The notes under the pieces were generated by a model. That model searched no databases. It was given only the letters and a program-made list of their open reading frames with translations, and was not told the origin of the DNA. From an uncultured Acetobacter sp. (GTDB lineage Bacteria > Pseudomonadota > Alphaproteobacteria > Acetobacterales > Acetobacteraceae): a stretch of 10,868 nucleotides of DNA. Shown in pieces: positions 1 through 6,097 of the stretch; within the stretch, counting starts at the first letter, position 1; each line of letters begins with the position of its first letter. The stretch covers positions 1 to 10,868 of the forward strand of contig NZ_CALLXM010000144.1 of NCBI RefSeq assembly GCF_937875265.1, read 5' to 3'. A program made the position numbers and the translations under genes.

Positions 1-444
1 GAGGGGCGTTGCTTCAAATGATGTCACTGCCGCTGTTGCGGGGTCCAGATGGCAGGCCCAGTGAAACGCCGTCCAGTTCATGGCATTCGCAGCCTGCCGG
101 AATTGCCCCCGCCCCTTTAATAAGGAAGGGCTGACCAGCACCTGACTGTCTGGCTTATCATCCTGCAAAAAGAAGCGATCCCCCGCCCCCAGCTTTTCGA
201 GCGGTGGACGTGCAGCGCTCTCGCAGAGAAAGGTCGTCAGTTTCCAAACCAGACTCTGGTTTTGCACAGCAGCCCGATCCTGCGGGTTCTGAATGGCGGC
301 AATCTGCCGGTTTATGCTGTCCATTTCTGCTTGAGACGGACGCACCTCATCAACCCCGGTCGCAAAAGCGGGAGGGCAGAGCAAAAACGCGACTGCGCTC
401 ATCCCTGCCAATCCAGCCTTGTAAAAGCTTGATATCCTGCACAT
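1..444 (-). CDS. Small secreted protein of unknown function, C-terminus cut by window edge
   Basis: 148 codons are visible and the frame is still open at the window edge. The product starts with a clear Sec signal peptide: basic residues R3 and K9, a hydrophobic stretch at about 10-25, and a likely cleavage after AFA at residue 28. The mature part has two cysteines, C74 and C131, the second in the segment NWTAFHWACHLDPATAAVTSF. A single Cys early, a short middle region and then W-x-C-x-x-D-P-x(5)-V-x-S-F resembles DUF930-like periplasmic proteins of Alphaproteobacteria, but I hold this family call only loosely. The ATG at 444 is chosen because it gives a complete signal peptide and no other ATG lies between it and the upstream in-frame stop (TGA at 484-486); no good Shine-Dalgarno is visible. 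It is divergent from the PadR regulator with 126 bp between them, so shared control is possible. Function unknown. Confidence 0.72.
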   Translation of the reverse strand, partial: MCRISSFYKAGLAGMSAVAFLLCPPAFATGVDEVRPSQAEMDSINRQIAAIQNPQDRAAVQNQSLVWKLTTFLCESAARPPLEKLGAGDRFFLQDDKPDSQVLVSPSLLKGRGQFRQAANAMNWTAFHWACHLDPATAAVTSFEATPL

Positions 445-535
445 TTTTTGATGATGCGGGAGAGTTTGGAGCAGATCAAGCCATCATCCTGCCAGGGCTT
501 GATTGCATTTTTCGCATTAAGTCGGAAAATAAGTC

Positions 536-569
536 TTGAAATCTATCTTAAGATATTTATATCGTAAGA
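536..569 (+). promoter_or_regulatory. Candidate promoter and operator of the PadR-family gene
   Basis: A -35-like TTGAAA (536-541) is followed after 16 bp by a -10-like TATATC (558-563). An inverted repeat overlies it: TCTTAAGATA (546-555), spacer TTTA, TATCGTAAGA (560-569), with one mismatch between the arms. The left arm is also part of a perfect 12-bp palindrome TATCTTAAGATA (544-555). The repeat ends one base before the ATG at 571. PadR regulators commonly bind AT-rich inverted repeats in their own promoters, so autoregulation is the natural reading. Transcription from this promoter would start at or next to the start codon, giving a leaderless or near-leaderless message. Promoter assignment is inference; the repeat is seen directly. 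Confidence 0.5.
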
Positions 570-570
570 C

Positions 571-1212
571 ATGATGAAAACACAGAAACACGATCATCCC
601 TCCCGTCACCCTCACCACGCAGCCGGACCGCGCTCCGGGCGTCACGGCCCAGGCCGGGGCTTTGGACGCGGCTTTGGTGATGGCTTTGGCCGTGGGCCCG
701 GCGGAGGAGACTTCCCCAAGGGCCGCAAGCTTAGCTCGGAAGAACTTCAGCTCATTCTCCTTGCCCTGCTGGCTGAACAGCCTGCGCATGGGTACGAACT
801 TATCCGCCTGCTGGAAGAAAAATCCGGCGGCTTCTATGCCCCCAGCCCAGGTATGGTCTACCCGGCCCTCACCTATCTGGAAGAAATTGGCCACACATCC
901 GTCACGCAGCAAGGTAACCGCAAGCTTTACAGCCTGACAGACGAAGGCCGTGCTTTTCTGGAACAGAACCGAGAACACGCAGACCGTATTCTGGAAACAC
1001 TGGCCCGTATTGGCAGCCGTATGAGTGAAGTGCGGGACGCTTTTGCCGGGGTCAACGCCATTGACCCGCAGGCGGCCGATGCACTGCATCAGGCGCGCCA
1101 TGCGCTCAAACTGGCCATGATGCGCAAACGGGGCTGCTCCCCGGAAGAACTTCAGCGCATCACACGTATCCTCAACACAGCGGCTGAGGACATTTTGAAA
1201 ACGCCAGACTGA
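571..1212 (+). CDS. PadR-family transcriptional regulator with His/Gly/Arg-rich N-terminal tail (YqjI-like)
   Basis: This is a 213-residue DNA-binding regulator. Residues 1-53 are a low-complexity tail with six histidines in the first 25 residues and three GFG(R/D) repeats at 30-41. Residues about 57-135 form the PadR winged helix: ELQLILLALLAEQ, the signature HGYELIRLLEEKSGG, then YAPSPGMVYPALTYLEEIG and the wing GNRKLYSLTDEGRAFLEQNR. Residues about 140-213 are a helical C-terminal dimerisation region. The tail plus PadR layout matches Escherichia coli YqjI, a nickel-responsive repressor of itself and of a neighbouring ferric reductase. Unlike what I recall of YqjI, this tail has no cysteine, so metal binding would rest on histidines. 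There is no reductase gene next to it; the only divergent neighbour is a secreted unknown protein. The start is ATG 571 (ATG 574 is an alternative); the Shine-Dalgarno is weak. The PadR call is firm, metal sensing is inferred. Confidence 0.9.
   Translation: MMKTQKHDHPSRHPHHAAGPRSGRHGPGRGFGRGFGDGFGRGPGGGDFPKGRKLSSEELQLILLALLAEQPAHGYELIRLLEEKSGGFYAPSPGMVYPALTYLEEIGHTSVTQQGNRKLYSLTDEGRAFLEQNREHADRILETLARIGSRMSEVRDAFAGVNAIDPQAADALHQARHALKLAMMRKRGCSPEELQRITRILNTAAEDILKTPD
658..693 (+). repeat. Three 12-bp imperfect tandem repeats inside the PadR tail
   Basis: Three in-frame units begin GGCTTTGG and encode GFGR, GFGD and GFGR (658-669, 670-681, 682-693). They form the core of the flexible tail. 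A 12-bp repeat can change copy number without breaking the frame, so tail length may vary between strains. Confidence 0.7.
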
Positions 1213-1234
1213 GTGTCCGACGCTTTCTCAACCT

Positions 1235-1263
1235 GTCAGGCGCGGATTAGTCCGCTGCCTGAC
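1235..1263. terminator. Strong hairpin between padR and the aquaporin relic
   Basis: The arms are GTCAGGCGCGGA (1235-1246) and TCCGC-T-GCCTGAC (1251-1263): 12 base pairs with a single bulged T and a TTAG loop. No T-run follows on either strand, so it is not a textbook intrinsic terminator, but it lies 23 bp after the padR stop. On the minus strand the stop codon of the aquaporin relic falls inside the loop, suggesting it was once the 3' end of that gene too. Confidence 0.55.
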
Positions 1264-1354
1264 GGCGTGGTGCTGCAAAAAAGAGTTTCCAGCACACACC
1301 GCCAATCAGCCCGCCCAGAAGCGGCGCGGCCCTAAAGAGCTGAAGCAGAGAGTG
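1247..1354 (-). pseudogene. aqpZ: Aquaporin Z-like gene relic (last 35 codons only)
   Basis: The minus-strand frame ending with TAA at 1247-1249 reads, in part, LLQLFRAAPLLGGLIGG, then VCWKLFFAAPRRQAAD and stop. This matches the end of bacterial aquaporin Z proteins: the last transmembrane helix with the pattern QLW-F-W-x-x-P-(I/L)-(V/L)-GG-(I/L)-IGG, then a short basic tail (E. coli AqpZ ends in PIVGGIIGGLIYRTLLEKRD). Nothing upstream continues the aquaporin: there are no NPA motifs, no start codon in frame, and the frame closes at a TGA that overlaps the start of the next gene. I therefore read it as the remnant of a gene whose first ~85% was lost or replaced, probably when the adjacent enzyme gene at 1411 arrived or a deletion occurred. 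It is not expected to be functional. Confidence 0.68.
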
Positions 1355-1410
1355 CGGGATATCGACTGTTAAACCATCCCTTTTCTGCTTTTTTCTGGCA
1401 TTATTGTCTC

Positions 1411-2301
1411 ATGAAACAGTATTCCGCCGCCCAGACACGCGATGCCCTTCCCTTTCCGGCACTGGTTGAGGCTCTGGCCCGCACAGCGCGGGAGTATGCT
1501 GAAGGCGCTATTTTGTGCCCCGAACGCAGCGTTGTGCCCGCCCCCGGCAGCTCCACACTTCTGATGACCATGCCATCGGTCAGCCAGAAACTGCTGGTGA
1601 CCAAACTTCTGACAATCTGCCCTGGCAATGTGGGCACAGACCGCCCCACAATTCAGGGGCAGGTTACGTGCGCCAGAGCCCAAACGGGTGAGCTGCTTTT
1701 TTCACTGGATGGACCGACCGTGACCATGCGCCGCACCTCGGCCATCAGTCTACTGGGCGTCCGGCTTCTGGCCCGTGGTCCTGTGCGCCGCGTTCTGATG
1801 ATTGGCACCGGCACACAGGCCCGCGCACATTGCGAGGCCTTTGCCGCTTTGTATCCTGACATCACACTTGTTGTGCGTGCCCGCACGCCAGACCGGGCAA
1901 TAGCGTTCTGCCAGCAGCAGGCCGACCTGCCTCTGGAGATCAGGCCGGAACAGCCGCACGAAGAGCATTTTGATGTGGTTGTGACTGTAACCAGCAGCCG
2001 CGCCATTCTGTATGACGGCCCACCGGACCCGAAGTGTCTGGTTATTGGTGTTGGCGCGTTCCAGCCTGACATGATTGAAGTCGGACCACAGATCGTGCGG
2101 AACAGCACCGTATATGTGGATGATGTCGCCGGTGCCCCGAGTGAGGCCGGAGACCTTATTCAGGCAGGCGTCAACTGGACCGATGTGCAGGCACTGGCCT
2201 CCGCCCTGCACACTCCACCACCCAAGGGCCAGCCCGTCTTTTTCAAATCCGTAGGGTGTGCTGCATGGGATCTGGCCGCCTGCCGGGTGCTGACGGAATA
2301 A
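1411..2301 (+). CDS. Ornithine cyclodeaminase/mu-crystallin family enzyme, probable cyclic imino-acid (pyrroline/piperideine-2-carboxylate) reductase
   Basis: The 296-residue protein has the family order: an N-terminal half with the substrate segment VTKLLTICPGNVG and DGPTVTMRRTSAISLLGVRLLA, a Rossmann fold with VLMIGTGTQARAHCEAF (glycine motif at about residues 132-137), then VVVTVTSSRAILYDG, VIGVGAFQPDMIEV and YVDDVAGAPSEAGDLIQA. The last motifs fit members that reduce delta1-pyrroline-2-carboxylate or delta1-piperideine-2-carboxylate to L-proline or L-pipecolate with NAD(P)H (LhpI/DpkA-like function) better than true ornithine cyclodeaminases, which have a different segment in that place. 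Cytosolic, no signal peptide. The start ATG follows a weak ribosome site; the protein begins as relatives do. It ends 12 bp from the convergent endonuclease gene. A hydroxyproline epimerase lies 7 kb away, compatible with a shared imino-acid pathway, but the two are not in one operon. Exact substrate unproven. Confidence 0.85.
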   Translation: MKQYSAAQTRDALPFPALVEALARTAREYAEGAILCPERSVVPAPGSSTLLMTMPSVSQKLLVTKLLTICPGNVGTDRPTIQGQVTCARAQTGELLFSLDGPTVTMRRTSAISLLGVRLLARGPVRRVLMIGTGTQARAHCEAFAALYPDITLVVRARTPDRAIAFCQQQADLPLEIRPEQPHEEHFDVVVTVTSSRAILYDGPPDPKCLVIGVGAFQPDMIEVGPQIVRNSTVYVDDVAGAPSEAGDLIQAGVNWTDVQALASALHTPPPKGQPVFFKSVGCAAWDLAACRVLTE

Positions 2302-2313
2302 AACCCGACAGCA

Positions 2314-3180
2314 TTACGGCACCAGAGATTTGACCAGCGCCCGCAGCGCTTTCTGCGCGGCTTTGGTGCCCCATTCTTTCAGCAGCTTACGTGTCCGGTC
2401 CTGTTTGGCCAGCGCATACGGGCTTTCCCGAATGGGCGGCATGGCCGCAACATGGTCCTTCAAAGAGGCCGGTAACGCCGGAAACGGATCGATGTTCACC
2501 AGTTGGATAAGCGTTGCCACACTCGTAATCCGGCAGGAGGGATGCGCGGTATTCAGGCAGACATAAGCCCCCGTGCCATTTCCCGCCGGGTCATACACCG
2601 CCTTCCACGTTACCGCCGGGACGGGAATATGGTGCGAACCAATAGTTCGAAACTGGTCCGGGTCATATCCCGGCCCTGTCACCACAAAAATCTCCCCTTC
2701 CTCCCGCGCCCAGCCACGCACAGCACTCTCCACGCCCTCCCAGGGGCCGCGATTGAGTTCGGGGGTTTGTGGCACGATGTTGGACAGTAGAAAGCTCTCC
2801 TTCTGGGCGGTCGCCCCGGCCTCATCCCCACTGGGTGTCATATGCCCCCTGTCATAATGGGAGCGGGTATAATCGGCAGAAAGCGCCTGCATGCTGGAGG
2901 GCAGACGTGTGTCTGGCTGAAAATTGTCATGCCGCTGCATTTTGTCAGCAATTTCCAGATTTTCTTCGGTCAGATCTTCAGCCGACCAAAGCGGCCCATG
3001 CGTCTGTTCTGAAGCCAGCACGGCATACTGGTCATTGCACAGCATAACCGTCCCACTCCGGGCAGTTTCAGATAAAACGGCAGGCGGCAGACCTTTTGCA
3101 AACAGATCCGGGCAGGTTTCGGCCATTGCTGCGGGAGACAGGCACAGCAGCCCCGCAACACCCCAAAGAACTTTCAGCAC
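2314..3180 (-). CDS. Secreted DNA/RNA non-specific endonuclease (Endonuclease_NS family)
   Basis: 288 residues. A Sec signal peptide (MLKVLWGVAGLLCLSPAAMA, likely cleaved after residue 20) sends it to the periplasm or medium. The beta-beta-alpha-metal nuclease core is intact: DRGH at 110-113 gives the general base H113, N143 in PELNRGPWEGVE binds Mg2+, and E151 follows eight residues later. These spacings equal H89/N119/E127 of Serratia nuclease. Four cysteines (C13 in the signal; C23 and C48 near the mature N-terminus; a pair in the later VCLNTAHPSCRI segment) could form disulfides. Start is GTG at 3178-3180, supported by TAGGAGAG placed four bases upstream. That site uses the TAG stop of the upstream exonuclease gene (gap 7 bp), so translation is likely coupled. 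Likely role is nucleotide scavenging or removal of extracellular nucleic acid. Adjacent proteins show no immunity or secretion-toxin features. Confidence 0.93.
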   Translation of the reverse strand: MLKVLWGVAGLLCLSPAAMAETCPDLFAKGLPPAVLSETARSGTVMLCNDQYAVLASEQTHGPLWSAEDLTEENLEIADKMQRHDNFQPDTRLPSSMQALSADYTRSHYDRGHMTPSGDEAGATAQKESFLLSNIVPQTPELNRGPWEGVESAVRGWAREEGEIFVVTGPGYDPDQFRTIGSHHIPVPAVTWKAVYDPAGNGTGAYVCLNTAHPSCRITSVATLIQLVNIDPFPALPASLKDHVAAMPPIRESPYALAKQDRTRKLLKEWGTKAAQKALRALVKSLVP

Positions 3181-3187
3181 GTCTCTC

Positions 3188-4069
3188 CTAAACCCGGCTT
3201 GTAAAGCGGTCTGTTGCTTTTATGGAGCTGATGGTCAGCTCAACATCTCGCCGGTAAATCTGTTCACGCAGGAACGTCTCTTCCTCCTCCTGCTTTTCAG
3301 GGGGAAGATCAATAAACCACGCCTTGGGCCGCCCATCCATGCCATCATTCCAGCGATAGCCGCGCACCTTCAGCAGATCCTTACTTTCAAAGGGGGCCTG
3401 TGTTGCCCAGATGCGCACCCAGGCTGCACGGGCACGGTCCAGAAGGTAGGACAAAGCGGTTCGCCCTTCCGGAAAGCCTCCATATCCCAGCAGTGCCAAG
3501 CTTGCCAGACAGTCATCCGTGGCGCGATGGCCTTCAAAAAAGAACCCGGCCTGCGTTGCCAGATAGCCCAGTTTGCGACCTTCAAACCCGGCCTCATCCC
3601 ACGGCACATCCGCCATGGAGCAGGCCCACGGCTTTGCGGCAAACATGGGACAGAACGCTTCTATAAAGGGACGGTCGAACGCCGCATTATGCGCAATAAC
3701 CAACGAGGCATCCGCGGCAAAACTAGCCACCTCTTCCGGCGCAATACTGTGCCCGGCCAGCATCTCCTGCGTCAGGCCGGTCAATTCCGTCACGCGCTGC
3801 GGGACGGGCACGGATGGCTCACGCAAACGGCTGAACGCTGGCAGCACACCCAGCAGGCCACCATCCAGCGTATAGGCAAATGGCACCATGCCGATTTCAA
3901 TAATTTCATCCAGCGCTGCGTCCAGCCCGGTTGTTTCAAGGTCCAGAAACAGACCTTTCCGCACCCTGCGCCCTTCCGGCATGGCCTCCAGCCAATGGGG
4001 CCTCAGGCGGCGCAACACACGATAGTCACCTGAGTGCTCAAGTGTTTTAGCAAGATTTTCCAAAGACAC
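3188..4069 (-). CDS. DnaQ-like DEDDh 3'-5' exonuclease with extra C-terminal domain
   Basis: 293 residues from the GTG start. The three Exo motifs are complete: D43 and E45 in FLDLETTGLD, D132 in VIAHNAAFDRPF, and H181 with D186 in GHRATDDC, which defines the DEDDh type. After the catalytic domain (about 36-205) comes a second conserved block containing FESKDLLKVRGYRWNDG, KAWFIDL and an acidic EEEETFLREQIYRR segment; this tail is common to a group of alphaproteobacterial exonucleases and is not present in DNA polymerase epsilon subunits. I place the start at GTG 4067-4069 because GGAGG sits seven bases upstream; an upstream in-frame TTG at 4088-4090 would add seven residues but has no ribosome site. 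First gene of a two-gene operon with the secreted endonuclease. Role likely DNA or RNA end trimming or repair; substrate unknown. Confidence 0.92.
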   Translation of the reverse strand: MSLENLAKTLEHSGDYRVLRRLRPHWLEAMPEGRRVRKGLFLDLETTGLDAALDEIIEIGMVPFAYTLDGGLLGVLPAFSRLREPSVPVPQRVTELTGLTQEMLAGHSIAPEEVASFAADASLVIAHNAAFDRPFIEAFCPMFAAKPWACSMADVPWDEAGFEGRKLGYLATQAGFFFEGHRATDDCLASLALLGYGGFPEGRTALSYLLDRARAAWVRIWATQAPFESKDLLKVRGYRWNDGMDGRPKAWFIDLPPEKQEEEETFLREQIYRRDVELTISSIKATDRFTSRV

Positions 4070-4125
4070 CTCAGCCCTCCATGTGAGCAACTTAGGCAGC
4101 GTTGCACGCAGAGGCCAGAGAATTT

Positions 4126-4167
4126 ATCCTGTAGTGGCATAGAGAACAGACTGCACCACCACAGGAT
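4126..4167 (-). repeat. 12-bp inverted repeat upstream of the exonuclease operon
   Basis: ATCCTGTAGTGG (4126-4137) pairs with CCACCACAGGAT (4156-4167) around an 18-nt loop. The single mismatch is a G-U pair in minus-strand RNA, so the stem is continuous only when transcribed in the direction of the exonuclease gene. No T-run follows it. It lies 57 bp ahead of the GTG start and could be a 5' leader structure, an operator, or a backup terminator for the upstream peptidase gene. Confidence 0.45.
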
Positions 4168-4177
4168 TAAAGCGGCT

Positions 4178-4209
4178 AAAGCATCCTGAGCGATCAGGAT
4201 GCTTTAATT
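4178..4209. terminator. Perfect 12-bp hairpin, terminator of the DUF885 gene (stop codon inside)
   Basis: AAAGCATCCTGA (4178-4189), loop GCGA, TCAGGATGCTTT (4194-4205): all twelve pairs match. The TGA stop of the peptidase gene (4194-4196) is part of the stem. On the plus strand the stem is followed by AATTTT; on the minus strand the descending arm ends in TTT. The overlap of stop codon and stem is compact and unusual. Confidence 0.7.
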
Positions 4210-5999
4210 TTGGCGATCCACTGATCAACCAGATCAGACATCAGATCCAGCGGCATGGCGCCATTCCCCAGAATGACATCATGAAACGCCTTGATATCAA
4301 ACTTGGTACCAAGCTCTGTTTTGGCTTTTTCACGCAGCCTCAGAATGGTCTGCTGGCCCAACATGTATCCCAGCGCCTGCCCCGGCCATGCAACATACCG
4401 GTCTGTTTCAGCCTGCATGTCCGGCTCACTGGTAGGCGGATGAGCGTGGAAGAAGTCGCTCATCTGCTGGCGGGTCCAGTGTTTGTAATGCACACCGGTA
4501 TCCAGAACCAGACGATCAGCCCGCAGCAAGGCTCCGTTCAGGCGGCCATAATCACTGTAGAGATCCTGATAAAAACCAAGCTCTTTCCCCAGCCCTTCAG
4601 CATAGAGCGCCCAGCCTTCCACGTAGGAATTATAAGCCCCCTGCTGGCGGAAAGCTGGCAGCGGCATATCCTGCGCCAGAGAGATCTGGAAATGGTGCCC
4701 CGGCACGCCCTCATGGTACGCCGTGTCTTCAATGGTATAGAGGTCGCGCTTGTCGTAATCACCCGTGTTGACAAACACGATGCCCGGACGGGAGCCATCC
4801 GGCGTACCCTGATGGTATTCCGCCCCGGCTGCGTCCGCTTCGCGGTACGCCTCAACAGACCGGACTTCCAGCTTTGTCTTGGGAATCTTGTTGAAAATGC
4901 GCGGCAAAGCGGGCCACATCTGCGCAATATAAGCCCGATATTTCCCCAGAATTTCTTCACGAGATTTGGCATAAAGCTTCGGGTCATGGTCCACGGAAGC
5001 GCGCAATGCCGCCAGATCTGCAAAGCCGAGCTTATGCGCAATATCGGTCATCTGCCCTTCAATCAGACTAACCTGCTTCAGGCCAAGCTGATGGATCTCT
5101 TCCGGTGCCATGGGGCTGGTTGTCTGCACCCGGATGGCATAGCGGTACAGGGCATCGCCGTTCGGCAGGGACCAGATGCCTTCATTCTCCCGGCCATGCG
5201 GGACGTAATCTGTTTTTACAAACTGTGCGAAGCTGGCAAAAGCTGGCCGGACTTCTGTGTCAACAGCCTTCAGAATAGCCTGCTTCAGGCGGGCCTGCTG
5301 CGCGTGCGTAATGCCTTTAGGGAAACTTTCCACCGGCTGGCCGAACACGTTTTTAACACCGGCGGGCTGAGCAACCTGCTGCAACTGCGTCACCACTTTT
5401 TCAAGCAGATAGCGCGGCGGCACCAGACCGTCTTTCATTCCCTGCTGCGCCAGAACCTTCAACTGCGCCAGCACTGTGGGCAGAGCATGCAGGCGGTCCA
5501 GATAATCCTGATACTGATCTGCCGTTTCAAACGGAATGGATGAGACAAAGCCGGGCAGCATCAGCTGCACGCCCTGCACCTGATCAATCGGCATTTCATA
5601 GGTTTTGAGTTTGATGCCGTCCAGCTTGTCCTGAAGCTGACGGATCATCATCGCACGGCTGATCTGCTCCTGCCCGTTCAGGGTCGCAGGATCAACAGAT
5701 TCAAAGCGCTTCAAAAACCATGATGCTGTGACTTTATCTCTTGCAATCTGCTCAAGAGAATAATCAGTCCACGCCTTGTTGTACCGATAGTCACCAATGG
5801 TTGTTGCAAGCTCGGGGGAGGACCGCAGCTGATACTGCCATTCTTCATCCAGAAGAGCAGCAAAAGCCGTGCTCGCAGAAGCTGCGGCCGGAGTAGCCTG
5901 CGTCGCTTTTTCCGGAGCGGAGGCTGCGAGTGCCGTGCTGCTGGCCAGCACACAGGCCAACCCTAAACCTGCCAGACGATATCGTGGAAACACGGTCAT
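4194..5999 (-). CDS. Exported DUF885-family zinc metallopeptidase
   Basis: 601 residues from the chosen start, normal for the family. The signal peptide reads MTVFPRYRLAGLGLACVLASSTALA, probably cleaved at ALA-A (residue 25). The DUF885 zinc-peptidase signature is complete: HEGVPGHH at residues 429-436 and YVEGWALYAEG with E461, followed by the conserved C-terminal LGYMLGQQTILRLREKA and FHDVILGNGAMPLDLM. The family is regarded as peptidases (dipeptidyl carboxypeptidase-like), usually exported; a specific substrate is not known here. The start is ATG 5997-5999, preceded by AGGGAGAG; an in-frame ATG at 6056 would put the upstream terminator hairpin inside the coding region and destroy the signal peptide, so I reject it. 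It follows the TonB receptor gene by 98 bp in the same direction and likely trims peptides that the receptor brings in. Readthrough of the hairpin would give lower expression than the receptor. Confidence 0.92.
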   Translation of the reverse strand: MTVFPRYRLAGLGLACVLASSTALAASAPEKATQATPAAASASTAFAALLDEEWQYQLRSSPELATTIGDYRYNKAWTDYSLEQIARDKVTASWFLKRFESVDPATLNGQEQISRAMMIRQLQDKLDGIKLKTYEMPIDQVQGVQLMLPGFVSSIPFETADQYQDYLDRLHALPTVLAQLKVLAQQGMKDGLVPPRYLLEKVVTQLQQVAQPAGVKNVFGQPVESFPKGITHAQQARLKQAILKAVDTEVRPAFASFAQFVKTDYVPHGRENEGIWSLPNGDALYRYAIRVQTTSPMAPEEIHQLGLKQVSLIEGQMTDIAHKLGFADLAALRASVDHDPKLYAKSREEILGKYRAYIAQMWPALPRIFNKIPKTKLEVRSVEAYREADAAGAEYHQGTPDGSRPGIVFVNTGDYDKRDLYTIEDTAYHEGVPGHHFQISLAQDMPLPAFRQQGAYNSYVEGWALYAEGLGKELGFYQDLYSDYGRLNGALLRADRLVLDTGVHYKHWTRQQMSDFFHAHPPTSEPDMQAETDRYVAWPGQALGYMLGQQTILRLREKAKTELGTKFDIKAFHDVILGNGAMPLDLMSDLVDQWIAKIKAS

Positions 6000-6017
6000 A
6001 CTCTCCCTGCAAATCAT

Positions 6018-6053
6018 ACAAACAATTATGCCTGGCACAGGGCCAGGCATAAT
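6018..6053 (-). terminator. Perfect 12-bp hairpin after the TonB receptor gene
   Basis: The arms ATTATGCCTGGC (6025-6036) and GCCAGGCATAAT (6042-6053) are perfectly complementary around a 5-nt loop. Read in the receptor direction the stem is followed by TGTTTGT. It lies 45 bp after the receptor stop and 26 bp before the peptidase start, so it is either a partial terminator that lowers peptidase expression or a stem that protects the receptor mRNA 3' end. Confidence 0.68.
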
Positions 6054-6097
6054 CACGTCGTCTCGTATCTTTAAGTCGTTCCGAATTTCATTTCAAA

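Noticed and set aside
204..539. Open frame of 111 codons on the plus strand
   Set aside because: It overlaps the secreted-protein gene in antisense and has no homology-like features or ribosome site.
2924..4033. 369-codon open frame on the plus strand across both nuclease genes
   Set aside because: It spans two real genes in antisense, including their junction, and has low-complexity, non-family sequence.
2314..4069. Toxin-immunity or anti-phage nuclease system
   Set aside because: The endonuclease has an ordinary signal peptide and no toxin-delivery domain, the exonuclease looks like a housekeeping DEDDh enzyme, and no immunity-like gene is present.
4281..5543. 420-codon open frame on the plus strand opposite the DUF885 gene
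   Set aside because: Antisense shadow of a complete peptidase with intact zinc motifs; no recognisable domain or ribosome site.
6000..6056. Upstream ATG start for the DUF885 protein
   Set aside because: It would start in the terminator hairpin and bury the signal peptide; ATG 5999 has a good AGGGAGAG site.
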